From Aulostomus chinensis (Eukaryota; Chordata; Actinopteri; Syngnathiformes; Aulostomidae): a stretch of DNA of 64,000 nucleotides. Positions 12,301 through 23,216 of the stretch are shown here, in pieces. The notes under the pieces are model-generated. The model was not told the DNA's origin. It did not search any database and saw only the letters and a list, made by a program, of their open reading frames with translations. The stretch lies in assembly GCA_037954235.1 (NCBI GenBank), contig JBBMOA010000002.1:11611009-11675008 (forward strand). Direction: 5' to 3'. How positions within the stretch are numbered: position 1 is the first letter of the stretch; each line of letters opens with the position of its first letter. Both the position numbers and the translations under genes were made by a program.

Positions 12301-15300
12301 CACCGCTCCTCACCCTCCTTCACCGCTCCCCACCTCCCTTCACCACTCCCCACCCTCCTTCACCGCTCCCCACCCTCCTTCACCACTCCCCACCCTCCTT
12401 CACCGCTCCTCACCTCCCTTCACCGCTCCTCACCTCCCTTCACCGCTCCCCACCTCCCTTCACCGCTCCTCACCCCCCTTCACCGCTCCCCACCTCCCTT
12501 CACCGCTCCTCACCCCCCTCCACCGCTCCCCACCCCCTTCATCCCTCCTCACCCCCCTCCACTGCTACCCACCTCCCTCCACTGCTCCCCAACCCCCTTC
12601 ACCCCTCCTCACCCCCTCCACCACTACCCACCTCCCTTCACTGCTCCCCACCACCCTTCAACCCTCCTCACCTCCCTTCACCGCTACCCACCTCACTTCA
12701 CCGCTCCCCACCCCCCCCTCACCGCTCATCCCCCTTCACCCCTCCTCACCCCCCTTCACTGCTCCCCACCCCCCTTCACCGCTCATCCCTGTTAACTGCT
12801 TCTCACCCTCTTTCACTTCAACTGTCAGTGGAAGAAGCCAGGAGAAGGACGATGTCAGCTAATTCGCCTGTTATAAAATTTGGCGAAACAAACCATAAAC
12901 ATTTAATTTGTAAACAAACTTAGAAAAAAAAAAGACCATCTCCTGGCTCTGGTCTGTCTGCACACCAGTCTCGGTCATGGCTGGGTCTCAGTTTAGGTGG
13001 TCTTGACTACTTCACTAACCGTAACTGTCGCCTCACAGTCTAATCCTGTGAAACGGTACGTTCTCTATAGGATTTAAACTGGATCTCCATTGCTTTTGGT
13101 GGCTGTTGCTAACTTCCTGTGGCAGCCCTATTAAATTCTTTATTTTCTACAATCTCAAGTAGCTCCTATGAGTATTGTTTTATTGTCCTGTCTTGCTGCT
13201 GTGTTTTACTGTGGTTGTATCTTGTTTTATTGAGTTGTCCTGCTACTATGTTTTCGTGTGCATTTTATTGTGTTCATTAAATTGGAAAGCACTTCGAGCC
13301 ACCCTGCTGTTTTGAAATGCGCTCTCTAAATAACGTTGGATCAGACTGGATAATGATTTAGCTCATATTTTATTCAATTGTTTATTAATATTGGGCACTT
13401 CACTTCCTGTGGTGGCCATGTTGGTATATGATAGGTAGATTTTGGGCTGTGTGACATGTTAAAGTTCCAAACGTGAGTGGGGGGTTGATGAATCATGGCG
13501 TGAGGGTAAATGTGCTACATTTGGCAGACACCCTGGCAGCTGCAGGTGCGGACCATATCTCTTTCATCACGAGCGTCACAGCCTTCTACGGCAATAGCCA
13601 CGCAGATTTCCTCAGGTTTGCCAAAATGTTATGCTGTGATAAGAACGCTGATATTTTGCCACTTCTTTAACATGCTGCCTACTGCCTTCACCAAAAATAG
13701 TCGGAGAAATCAACAGTTTTAACTGTTAAGGTCAGTTGATTCCTCTTTGAAGTGGATTGTGTTAAATGTTGAGAGCGTTAACATTTCCCTGAAGAACGCA
13801 CTGCCTAGTGTCATTATACTCTTCTTTATCTTGGAACAAACACTGTAAAAGGAGTAGTCTATTGATTTTCGGTGTAAGACTTGGTGGTGAGGCTGCCTCC
13901 AGCTGTGACTCATTTCTGAGGCAAACCAAAGCAGCATAGGACAAAAAAAAGGCTTCAAAACTTCAAATTCAGACCTGCACACAGGAAAATATAATACAGC
14001 CATTCTCTGCCCTGCTGCAGGGTATATTAGGGTTTCCTTAGATGACACCCAGCTTGCTTAATCTGGTTATTTATTTCGGTCTTTATAACGGGGCTATGCC
14101 ATAGCATCCACACCTCTCCCCCTCATGACACGTTTTTCATTATCAATACCCTTCAGGTAAATCCACGTTATTTCAAGTGTAACTCTGAGCCAGTCTACAC
14201 TCACTGCATCATTTTGACAACATCTCAAAAGTGGACAAGAGGCTGAGAGTGGGTCGTGTACAGGTGCAGGGAATCAGAGGCATGGGGCCCTCGCTCCCTC
14301 ATGGTGTAAAGTGGCGCACAGCACACGTGTGATTGTTTAGCTTCCCACCAACGCAGGGTTCATTTTCCCACCCAGCGCCCATGTTTGACTATAAATGTGC
14401 TTCTGCTTTCTGTGCGTACCAGGCACAATGTTGGAACGTTTTGATTCTGAGGCAGCTTAAAGCCTTTGCACTGATACTTCTCCTCCAATAAATTCTGTAT
14501 TTTGATGCAAATTTTAAAAGTACTCTATCATTCATTTTCTACTGCTTATCCCATTAAGGGTCATGGGGGGGGGGGTGGAGCCTATCTCAGCAGTCTTCAG
14601 GTGAGAGGCGGGGTTCACCCTGGACAGGTCACCAGTCCATCACAGGACCAACACATAGAGACAGACAACCATTCACACTCACAGTCACACCTACGGTCAA
14701 TTTAGAGTATCAATCAGCCTCGTCCCCTCTTGATGTCTTTGGACTGTGGGAGGAAGCTGGAGTACCAGAGAGAACCCACACAGGAACAGGGAGAACATGC
14801 AGACTCACACAGAAAGATCCTGTGATGGAGCCGGGACTGGAACCTGGAACCTTCTTGCTGTGAGGGGACAGTGCTGACCACTGAACCACCGTGCTGCTCA
14901 AAGTATTCTATTGGAAAAGGCAAAATTTTAAAAAGTTTCCTCTATTTTGCAAAAAAGGTTCTATGCTTGCTTAGGGAGGTTTTTTTCTTGCTTTAGAGTA
15001 AAAACAAATATGTTCTGGTCCAGCGAATCCTTGTTTGTGAATGACCAGCTCCTCCTGCTGCTGGTGTCTTCCCGGATATTCCCAAACTTTGTCACTGGAC
15101 AGCAGCAACATGACCAACCACAGCTGGTACCAAAGAACAGTTCCCCCTCTCCAGTTTTGCTGATAGACTGCCAGGAGGACCCCTTCTCCCACTCTGTTAC
15201 AGTCATGTGTAACCAATTTGAATTCACTTTGTTGCAACATTTCCCAAGTTCCCTTTCTTGACAATTAAATGGAAACATGAGAAACAAAAACCCAGTCTCA

Positions 15301-18300
15301 AGCCTAGAGGTACACTGCTTTTCCTGCTTGGAGTAATGTTCACACATGATGCTGCATCAACACAGCTGGTGTCCAATTCATATTTGTTTTAAATATGTTT
15401 CATGTAATATCTCCAACGTTTGAACTGACCTAAATTAGGGGACCTTGCGGGTGGTCTGCTGGGCCTGAAGCATCAGACAACTGATGTCTGCTGCAATGTC
15501 TAACATGAGGACTTCTGTGCTCTGTAAATGTGCCAGATTAATGAATCTTTCTGTCCAGCAGTACTTAAATATTTATTCTAGGCTCTGGGGCCACATTTAG
15601 GGAGTGTCTGGCAGACCCTTGGCAGTGGGTAATTTGTCCTGCATGGGCACTTGGTTCTCTGTGGAATGGAGCAATCTATTTGAATTTGGTTTTGAGTGTT
15701 AAGTTTTGGGTTCCTTTTTGCGTGCCTGCAGCAGACAAACTCTCTAGTGGGTGCTGGTGTGTTGTCTCTCTGTCCAATCTGTTCTTTTGAAATTGGTTTA
15801 TGGTAGCTGGAATATTTGATCAAAAGCAATTTTGGCACCCACTTCGTGGCCTCCAGAGGGCACACGCAGAAGGGGGTCCCCAGCAGACATCCATATCTGC
15901 ATATATTAGGTGACACCATGAATGCTGCAGATGCTGGTACTCTGTTGTCTGATCAAAATGCCCTGAGCTGCTGGTCTATGGAACTCAGTGCTGTTTCTTT
16001 TCAATCAGACCCTAAAGCAAGAGTTGCAAATAAATAAACGATATTAAAGGAAAATATTGTCTGGAACAATGCTTTCCCATCTGATTGAGATACCGGCAAA
16101 CGCGGAGCTGCAGTTCTTCTGCAGGCCATTTGATGATAACTGATGGGTTTGTAGCTGCCATTCAAAACAAGAGAGTTCAAAGATGTTTGTAATAACCTGT
16201 CAAAAGATGTCAGCTTTCATTTTGTTTCATTACAGAAAAACTGTGACCTTCTGTCCTCAGACCAGATTTGCACCCGTTGTCAAAGTTGATATAAATTATC
16301 TCCTATCAGGCTCAGTGGACTTTGATGAGTTTGTCATCTAACATTTTCTTCTCAGGGGAAAAAACAAATCTCAGTTTTGACATGAAGATATGAAAACAGA
16401 AATGTTTAATCAAAGTGTGTCGGTCAGTTGAGTTCCTAATGAAAGCTTCTGATATACAGTGGATGTGAGACGCGGTCACTGCTTAGCGTACAATGTCAGT
16501 TCCTTCATGACATCTAGATAGAAATAAGTCAACATACAAACCCTCTTCTCACGCTGATCCCTCCGCCCGTCCCCGTCACCCATCCCAGCTGGTAGAAGAG
16601 CCGGCACAGCTCTGGAATGAGGACACGAGGATGCTCCTTGTCCTGCAGCAGCCAGAGAAACCAAACAATCACAAATCACCTCGGTCATCTTTACACTACC
16701 GCGGCAGCATAAATCGAGCAATAACTACATATTCACCTCTTACTTAAAAACAAAACTAACCATGGCAATGGTTGCAACAACCTATTTGCAATTTAGCAAA
16801 AACAACTTCAAGAGGAGAATTCAACAGATTTATATGTTAATTGCCTATAAAGCCTAATTGCATTGGTTTTGCTTAGTCTGTTCTTTTGCGTGTTTTTTTT
16901 TTTTATCTACCACTATTTTCAGTTCAATGGTTTGAGTCATTGTTTACTTTCAATGTTGAATTATAATTGTTTATCTTTCTCACTTTGTTGTGTGAGGCCC
17001 TTTGCAATGGTTGTTTCATGAAGTGCTAAAAATTAGGGATTGACTTTTTTTTTTTTAATTTTCATTTAGTGGATGATTGTTTTTTTACACAGTAATGTAG
17101 CAGAAGAAGAAAACCACTTGAGCATTGTGCTGAGTTAAGCCTGTAACACTCCATGTTTTCTCACGGCAGTGACAGTCTGCTGGGAACCTGAGACACTTTA
17201 ATATTCATCCAAACAATGTCTTAGGAGTTAGCAATCTTATTCGTTTTTCTCAAAAGAGAAAAGTAACAGAAAAAAAAAAAACGCTGCTCAAAGATATGAA
17301 CGATATTAGAATTGCCAACTTAATCCGAGAAGCTAATGTCCAATTAAGATTTTAATTCTGACAGTAAATCTCGGTTCATTACTGGGTTGGAGATACTGGA
17401 TGATAACGTGTGAAATGGCTGCAGCAGGTGGAAAGAGTGTAGAGAAAAAAAAAACAGACTGAGGAGACAGCAGCAGGGTTTCTATGTGTGTGTGTGTGTG
17501 TGTGTGGGGGGGGTGTATGTGTGTGCGTAAATACTGCTTCGTGACACCACTTAGCAACACTGTTGTCTTGAGTGACGTGTTCACCACCAGCTCAGGGGCT
17601 GGAGTCAATTTTGAGTGAATCCAACATCCAGGGTCCCGCTGCTGTAAACACGTATTTAGAGGGCTTTCGCATCAGGGTCACAACTTTCAAGATTGAAGTC
17701 TTCAGTAGTAACCAGCAGTCTGGAGTGCCAGAGGGGATGAAGGAAGTTGGAAACTACTGAGAGACTTAAATCACATCTGGTTTTGGTCTTTTCATTTGAA
17801 ATTTCAGAGGAAAAATAAGGAATAACCCCAGTTTTTTAACTGAAAGTCCCCCCTTCACTGCAATTTTTTTTTTTTTTTCCCCCTTTGGTTTGAAGTTTAG
17901 TTTTTCCATCCAGAATGATGCAGGGCATGTGTACAGCTGTTGTTTCTCTGATCACAAAAGAAAGTTTGTCAAGTTTAAGGTGTGTACTTGGTATGTCTTG
18001 TGCAATCATAACTAGTTCGAGCCCATCGTGGTCCAGTGTCACGTCCGCATTTGCATTCTCAGGAACTTCAGGATTTTTTTCAGTGGGGAGGAAAGGGAGG
18101 AGCTGCGCTTTTTGAAACGTGTCTACAGGGGATCCTTCACCGCTTACATGCACTGTGCTTTTAATGTCCCCCAATTTGTGTTTTCAGTAGTGCCCCGCCA
18201 GTGCCAATAAACATCGCATTATTACTGAGCGCAACCCTACACTCCATAAAAGACACACATTTTTCACTCTGGCTCCTGTTTGTCATGTTCAGGCATATTT

Positions 18301-21300
18301 TATCACTCCATTTCAGCCAAATGTTTGCGTTTATCTGTCATATTACAGTTGCTTGGAAACCACTGACCACATTTAATAGCTATTCATAATACAAAAGAGA
18401 AGATATTTTGGAGATCGTTGCAGCTGCATTGATTTTAATGTCAGAAAGAGAAAAGGCGTGGTGCTCTTAGGTCACAACTGAAGTGGGTTTAGTCCAGTGA
18501 TCCTCAATAGGTGGCCCCCAAGGCGGCATCTTGATTTGTGACTCCCAAATCTGTTATTCCTTCACTGTGTGTTTTGGTTGGGTCAGCATATCAACGCAGG
18601 GTGGCCATAGGGAGTTTTGGGAGGTTTTCTGAATGGCCGGTCCCGTTAGAGCTTTTTTTTTTTTTTTTGTAACCCCGAACGCCATGATTATATTCCACCC
18701 TGCCCTCACTCACCACGAGTGCGCAGGTGGTTTACGGTGGTATCGGCTCGTGTAGAAGCCTCCAGCTCGTAGGGTGACATGCTTGTTTCAAGATGAACAG
18801 GTTTCAACAGTGAACTCACAGAGAATTAAAACACATTACTAAAGTGGAAATGCTCAGATTAACTTTATGACCCTTAAGTACTGAAGTTCATCTCCACTGC
18901 TGCACATACAAAGTCCCCCTGGGTCACAAATGTGTTTTCCTCGGCCAGACGCTGCCAGTACCGACTTGAAATACAAGCACCAACGCCTCCTTCAGTCACA
19001 GTTTCTCATGTTCAGGTGTATTTTACAGTAATTTCTCCACAAATCAGAGGATTCTCGCCTGTATCTCGATGGACTGTTGACCTGCATCCTGGCTGCCATC
19101 ACTAGTGCCACACAAAGGTGAAGAGCCCTGTGAAAAAAAAAAAATGACATTATAAAAAATGTCATCACTGGTAGCCAAAGAAAATACGGTTTGGAAAACT
19201 GTTGCAGACACATTGGGTTCAGGCTCATAATCACATTTAATCACACAGTTAGGATGAAATTATTACTCCCTGAAATATGAAACTGTGGTGACACCACATA
19301 AAAAGAAGTCAACTCCTTCCCCTTCCTCTATCAGTTCAACTGAACTGAAGGAACGTGGGCAATGGCCCTGTTGATTCTGGTTTTATGCCAATGATTACAC
19401 AATAGGAAACCCTCAAAGATGGTAAGGCAAATTGATTTTTACAGCGCCTGATCTTGCGCAGGGCACATTTGTAGAAAACTAAACAAGTAAAAAAACAGAA
19501 ACTAAAAACAGACGGCAGGATCAAAGACCACAGAGAACAAAAGAGGGAAAGAATAAATGACAGGATAGTGAAGGTTAATGCGAGAACCACATCTGAGGTC
19601 ATGTTGTTTCAGTGCCAGCGTCACTTTTGATAGGAACGAACAAACTTCATGTCCAAACATGCTCCGTTACTGCAAGAAAAAAACTCTGAGCCGAAAGAGA
19701 CAGACTGTGTCACTGTGTGTGTGTGTCAGGCAGGGATATGTTTAATATCTGACGGTTACAGCCGTCAACAAATATTCTACACGTGAATGTACATAAGGGA
19801 TGGCCATTTTAAGCGGAAATACTTTTTGATATTCACTGGCAGGTGAGAGACGAACAGAAAATATGACATCCTCACGCTCTCATCAGGCTGTTTTCACTTC
19901 GTGGGAGAAGAAGTTCCACACTGAACTTTTAGACATCCGCTATGGTCGCACTGCGCGTTTCTCCTGCAGCCTCTCACACTAAACTATACACCGCCCTCAT
20001 CCAGGAAACAGCCACTGCTACTGAACTCACTGCCGGCGCCAGCTAGCGTGTCACATGCTTCTTTGATTTTTTTTTTCTAAATATTCAATGGCAATCCGAA
20101 TCTTGAAAAATGATCATCCACCCCAAATAAACATTCAAACTTAAGAAAAAAAAAAAAAAAACAACCTCAAATTTCTTATCTAATGTGAAAACTGTGCCAG
20201 ACAAATCAATTAATATTGGCCTTGTGGATTCTTTCTGCTGAGAAGATGAGAATCACTGAAGGCAGCGGTCGATGTTTATCTGATGGGCTGCAAAAAAGTT
20301 TAATTAAAAGATAGTTTCATACATTTAAAGGATTAAGTTAGTGCTCATTCAAATGGAACAAAAGCAAAACACCAGTCACTGGGGCCATAGAGAAGTAGCT
20401 GCTGTTTTAGCAAACAGTAAAATGTAAAAAAAACAATAGTCATCTGTGGAGAGGCTGGTAAACTTTGAACATTCACTTGAAGCCATTTAGCCAGTGGACG
20501 AAAAGCTCATTTCAATTTGGAAAGACTTATAGAAAGGTTTCTTTTTTTTTAATGAATTTAAATTTTAAAAAAAAAGTTTAAGTCATTAAACTGTTCACTA
20601 GGGACCCTGTGTCCAAAATAAAAAGTGCAGGCAAAACAAACCTTGGTGCTTTCATTTTCTAGACTCATGAGCAGCAGGTACAAGTACACACACAACCACG
20701 CTCACAGTATTTGTATACTGATGTAGTCATGGAAACGCTCTGACGAGCAATACGTCGCTCCACCTCAGGAGCCTCAAGCCTCAAGCACTGAACGAGGAGT
20801 CCAGTCATTGCATCGATCTGCTATCAGTAACATCACCTGTTTTGGCTGGAACGGAAATGTGCAAGACAAACATGCTGGCACCCACGATTAGCAACAGCTC
20901 TGCCAGGGAAATGTTTGAAGCCATAATGCTTTGTAGACAAACACAAAATGGCCAGACTTCAGCCATGGAGTCAACATGAAGCATCATCAAGTCTGCCGGT
21001 GGGTCTGCCCACCTCAGCTAAAATCATCCGAGTTTTAAATGTCCTGCCATGGTGAAACACCTGCAAAAACTGGTGTGGTGTCATTATTCAGGTTTTATGG
21101 TCGACATTTGACATCTGCTCTCCCTGCCATGCCCCCCCACCCCCCAATAAAGAGTGGCATCATGCTCAGGAATGACCATTCTGTTACAAAACATTCTCTT
21201 GATTCTTTTCCAAAGGTCCATAAAACTGACAAATGTTAATTATCAGTGACACTCACCGTGATTGAAAGCTGAAGATAAAAAAAAGGACAGCTGGCATTAT

Positions 21301-22633
21301 AGTAAAATGAATGCTAAATAATGCTATTTATCATAGGAAAGCATAGTACACCAGTACAGGGATACGCAATAATGAAAGCTACTCCAGGCTGTCAGTTAAA
21401 CATGCAGCACAGGACAAATTTACATTTTTCTTTCTCATACACATGGATTTATGTTGTCATAGCTCTGTGAATGTGAAGCTGATTGACTTTCCAGATAAAT
21501 TACAGCACATCTCACTCAGTTGATGAACACTTGGAAAATTTCTTTTTACAATTGTGTTTCCATCCATCCATTCATTCATTCCATTTTCTGTGAAGGTCGT
21601 GGGGGGGTGGAGCCTATCCCAGCAGCCTTCAGGTGAGAGGCGGGGTTCACCCTGGACAGGTCACCAGTCCATCACAGGACCAACACATAGAGACAGACAA
21701 CCATTCACACTCACAGTCACACCTACGGTCAATTTAGAGTATCAATCAGCCTCGTCCCCTCTTGATGTCTTTGGCCTGTGGGAGGAAGCTGGAGTACCAG
21801 AGAGAACCCACACAGGAACAGGGAGAACATGGAGACTCCACACAGAAAGATCCTGTGATGGAGCCAGGACTCAAACCCGAACCACTGCACCACCGTGACG
21901 CCTCATTTGTTTTTACACTTAACTGAAAATTTTTCATGGAACTTTTTAGTATTGCACCAAAAATAATTCACTACTTCATCTGACACACTGAACCTTACAT
22001 TAATTGATACTAACTTCTAAAATGCATGTCCTAGCCGCAGAGACATAGTATTACTGGTAGGGTGTTAAACCATGAAGAGTCCCATAAACAACTGATGGAA
22101 CCATGAAGAGATATTACATCTCCGTGTTTTACTACATTTGAAACTCATGAATTAAAAAGTAGAAATAGGGTGTTTGATGATGCAAAGCAGTACACAGTGA
22201 CACTAGTAGGAATAATAATAAATGGCAAGTTGGTAAGATGGCACTTATTATGATTAGCCCACGTTGCTAATGCTCATTCATTACGTCATGAATTCTACTG
22301 CCAAAAAGTTTCTATAATGACAAAACTACCAAGTATTCTGTTTGAATTAATTTCTTTGTACTTTGTTTGAGTTTGTCTCGTTAAGTCCGAGTTTTAACGA
22401 TAACGTAATTCGCAGAAGCTCACAAAAACGTGACAAGGGAGGTCGGGGACAACTATTGATTACGTTGCCGTCACTGTGAAACAGCGGCGGTGGAGCTAAA
22501 CTACGGCGGTTCACCATAGATGGGCATTCATGCTAGGTCTCCGGTATTAGCCCCTAGCAGCAGGAAATAAAACCTGACCGAGATGAAATGAAACTCGAAT
22601 GCTCACCTTTTGGTAGGGTAGGCTGGAGAACAT
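9277..22633 (-). CDS. apip: APIP: methylthioribulose-1-phosphate dehydratase (7 coding exons)
   Basis: Cytosolic zinc enzyme of the methionine salvage pathway that dehydrates 5-methylthioribulose-1-phosphate; the mammalian protein also inhibits apoptosome and inflammasome caspases. Exons in transcript order: 22607-22633, 16542-16642, 11699-11747, 11488-11605, 10431-10566, 9465-9632, 9277-9376. All junctions are GT-AG and phases join without error, giving 232 aa against 242 in human; the difference is all at the N-terminus. Class II aldolase-type fold. Zinc ligands expected from human are present: His105 and His107 (IHTHSK) and His185 (RRHGVYVW). The catalytic Glu129 (HQEM) and substrate-pocket Cys87 (KSQC) are also there. 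The C-terminus [15 protein letters not shown] is diagnostic. Start: the only ATG giving a phase-0 exon ending at a good GTGAGC donor is at 22633, yielding MFSSLPYQK before [12 protein letters not shown]. Exon 1 is the least certain part. Confidence 0.96.
9465..9632 (-). CDS. apip: APIP exon 6
   Basis: Encodes [19 protein letters not shown] and [19 protein letters not shown], carrying the third zinc histidine. Acceptor GATCAG, donor AT/GTGAGC. Confidence 0.96.
10431..10566 (-). CDS. apip: APIP exon 5 (zinc-site exon)
   Basis: Encodes [19 protein letters not shown] and [16 protein letters not shown]: two zinc-binding histidines and the catalytic glutamate. Acceptor CTACAG, donor CA/GTATGT. Confidence 0.96.
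11488..11605 (-). CDS. apip: APIP exon 4
   Basis: Encodes [15 protein letters not shown] and [19 protein letters not shown], containing substrate-pocket Cys87. The stretch SCPPAW replaces the human SGPSPS, a variable surface segment. Acceptor CTCCTCAG, donor GTGAGA. Confidence 0.96.
11699..11747 (-). CDS. apip: APIP exon 3
   Basis: 49-nt exon encoding [16 protein letters not shown], identical or nearly so to vertebrate APIP. Flanked by a CTCACAG acceptor and GTGAGC donor. Confidence 0.95.
12139..12795. repeat. Minisatellite, 20-bp unit
   Basis: About 32 tandem copies of a C-rich, pyrimidine-biased unit of the type TTCACCGCTCCTCACCCTCC. The first ~400 bp keep an exact 20-bp register with CTCC/TCCC interchange; the distal part carries small indels. 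Because 20 is not a multiple of 3, the open frame across it cycles through three registers and is a by-product of composition. It lies in APIP intron 2. Confidence 0.97.
14529..14899 (-). mobile_element. tRNA-derived SINE, copy 2 (family A)
   Basis: Inverted family A copy. Flanked by AAAGTACTCTAT at 14517-14528 and AAAGTATTCTAT at 14900-14911: a 12-bp target-site duplication with one later mutation. Confidence 0.88.
16542..16642 (-). CDS. apip: APIP exon 2
   Basis: Encodes [16 protein letters not shown] through the [10 protein letters not shown] loop. Acceptor CTGCAG. The donor is GG/GTTTGT, a non-canonical-looking but GT donor; it was chosen because it gives the conserved (G)DEIYIAPSG junction with exon 3. 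An upstream GTGAGA after GGGATCAGC would break phase with exon 3. Confidence 0.9.
17836..18171 (-). other. Unassigned protein-like open stretch in APIP intron 1
   Basis: About 110 codons are open on the minus strand, bounded upstream by an in-frame TGA and with no ATG at its head. Its composition is protein-like ([39 protein letters not shown]) rather than repeat-driven. It runs into an A-rich Lys tract, KGGKKKKN. It could be a relic of a transposon or processed pseudogene. I do not recognise the family. Confidence 0.25.
21551..21905 (-). mobile_element. tRNA-derived SINE, copy 3 (family A, internally deleted)
   Basis: Inverted family A copy with a CCATCCATCCATTCATTC tail and a deletion of about 40 bp near the tRNA-like head (between CAGGACTC and GAACCACTGC). 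Candidate flanking repeats TTTCTTTTTACA (21539-21550) and TTTGTTTTTACA (21906-21917) differ at one base. Confidence 0.8.
22607..22633 (-). CDS. apip: APIP coding exon 1 (residues 1-9)
   Basis: Short first coding exon reading MFSSLPYQK, followed by a GTGAGC donor in phase 0. This matches the phase-0 start of exon 2. The N-terminus is not conserved in the family, so this exon is inferred from frame, donor and the promoter-like sequence upstream. Confidence 0.7.
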
Positions 22634-22656
22634 TTTCAACAAACTGGGGCTGGGGT

Positions 22657-22664
22657 TACGTCAT
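22657..22664 (-). promoter_or_regulatory. CRE/ATF-type motif at the APIP start
   Basis: TGACGTAA on the minus strand (TTACGTCA on plus), 24 nt upstream of the predicted APIP ATG and inside a locally CpG-containing stretch (about 22440-22730). It fits a CREB/ATF-family site in a TATA-less promoter. The position supports the exon 1 model, but binding is inferred. Confidence 0.45.
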
Positions 22665-22849
22665 CACTGTGCGACGTTTATGACCGAGATGAACTCCGCG
22701 GACTGCTACGGCGTAAACGCCGCAAAGACATCCCTCTCATCATCATCACATATTCTGTATGTATACTTTTATAATATTTTACAGGGAAATTGTATACACA
22801 TGAAACAAAGTAACAAAGTAAGTCATCCTTACAAAATACACAATTGCGG

Positions 22850-22851
<2 letters not shown>

Positions 22852-22927
<76 letters not shown>
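22852..22927. repeat. (TA)n microsatellite
   Basis: Almost pure TA dinucleotides over about 75 bp. Confidence 0.97.
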
Positions 22928-23031
22928 TTTTAATAACAGGGTGTTTGATGATGATCACAATTGTGATTTTTTTGATAGAGAGATAAAGAGATATATAGAT
23001 ATAAATAAATAAACATATGAATAAATATTCA

Positions 23032-23064
23032 TGTATATATGTATATATATATATGTATATATAC

Positions 23065-23095
<31 letters not shown>

Positions 23096-23105
23096 TATAT
23101 ATATA
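23032..23105. repeat. Compound (TA)n(CA)n microsatellite
   Basis: Alternating TA runs interrupted by GTATAT/ACATAT, followed by a CA block and a terminal TA block. Confidence 0.95.
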
Positions 23106-23170
23106 GGGAAAACATTAAACTGAATAATAATGGGCTTTTAAACAAAAATCAGAGGGCTACACTTATTCTG

Positions 23171-23216
23171 CACACACACACACACACTCATACACACACA
23201 CATACACATATACACA
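23171..23216. repeat. Imperfect (CA)n microsatellite
   Basis: CA dinucleotides with CTCATA and CATA interruptions. Confidence 0.93.

Larger units (their letters stand above)
11748..16541 (-). other. apip: APIP intron 2
   Basis: 4.8-kb intron containing the minisatellite at 12139-12795 and SINE copy 2 at 14529-14899. Long frames around 14.9-16.0 kb show no recognisable protein or splice structure. Confidence 0.85.
16643..22606 (-). other. apip: APIP intron 1
   Basis: 6-kb intron with SINE copy 3 at 21551-21905, (TG)n at 17485-17514, several poly(A)/poly(T) runs and an unassigned open stretch at 17836-18171 on the minus strand. Confidence 0.75.

Noticed and set aside
12139..12795. 218-codon proline/serine/histidine-rich open frame on the plus strand
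   Set aside because: It is the read-through of a 20-bp minisatellite inside an APIP intron; the repeat has no stop in any phase. Not a gene and, having no unique spacers, not a CRISPR array.
22680..23012. Plus-strand frame starting MTEMNSADCYGVNAAK, considered as PDHX exon 1
   Set aside because: It runs into a TA microsatellite, has no good donor after the conserved-looking start and does not resemble the PDHX N-terminus.
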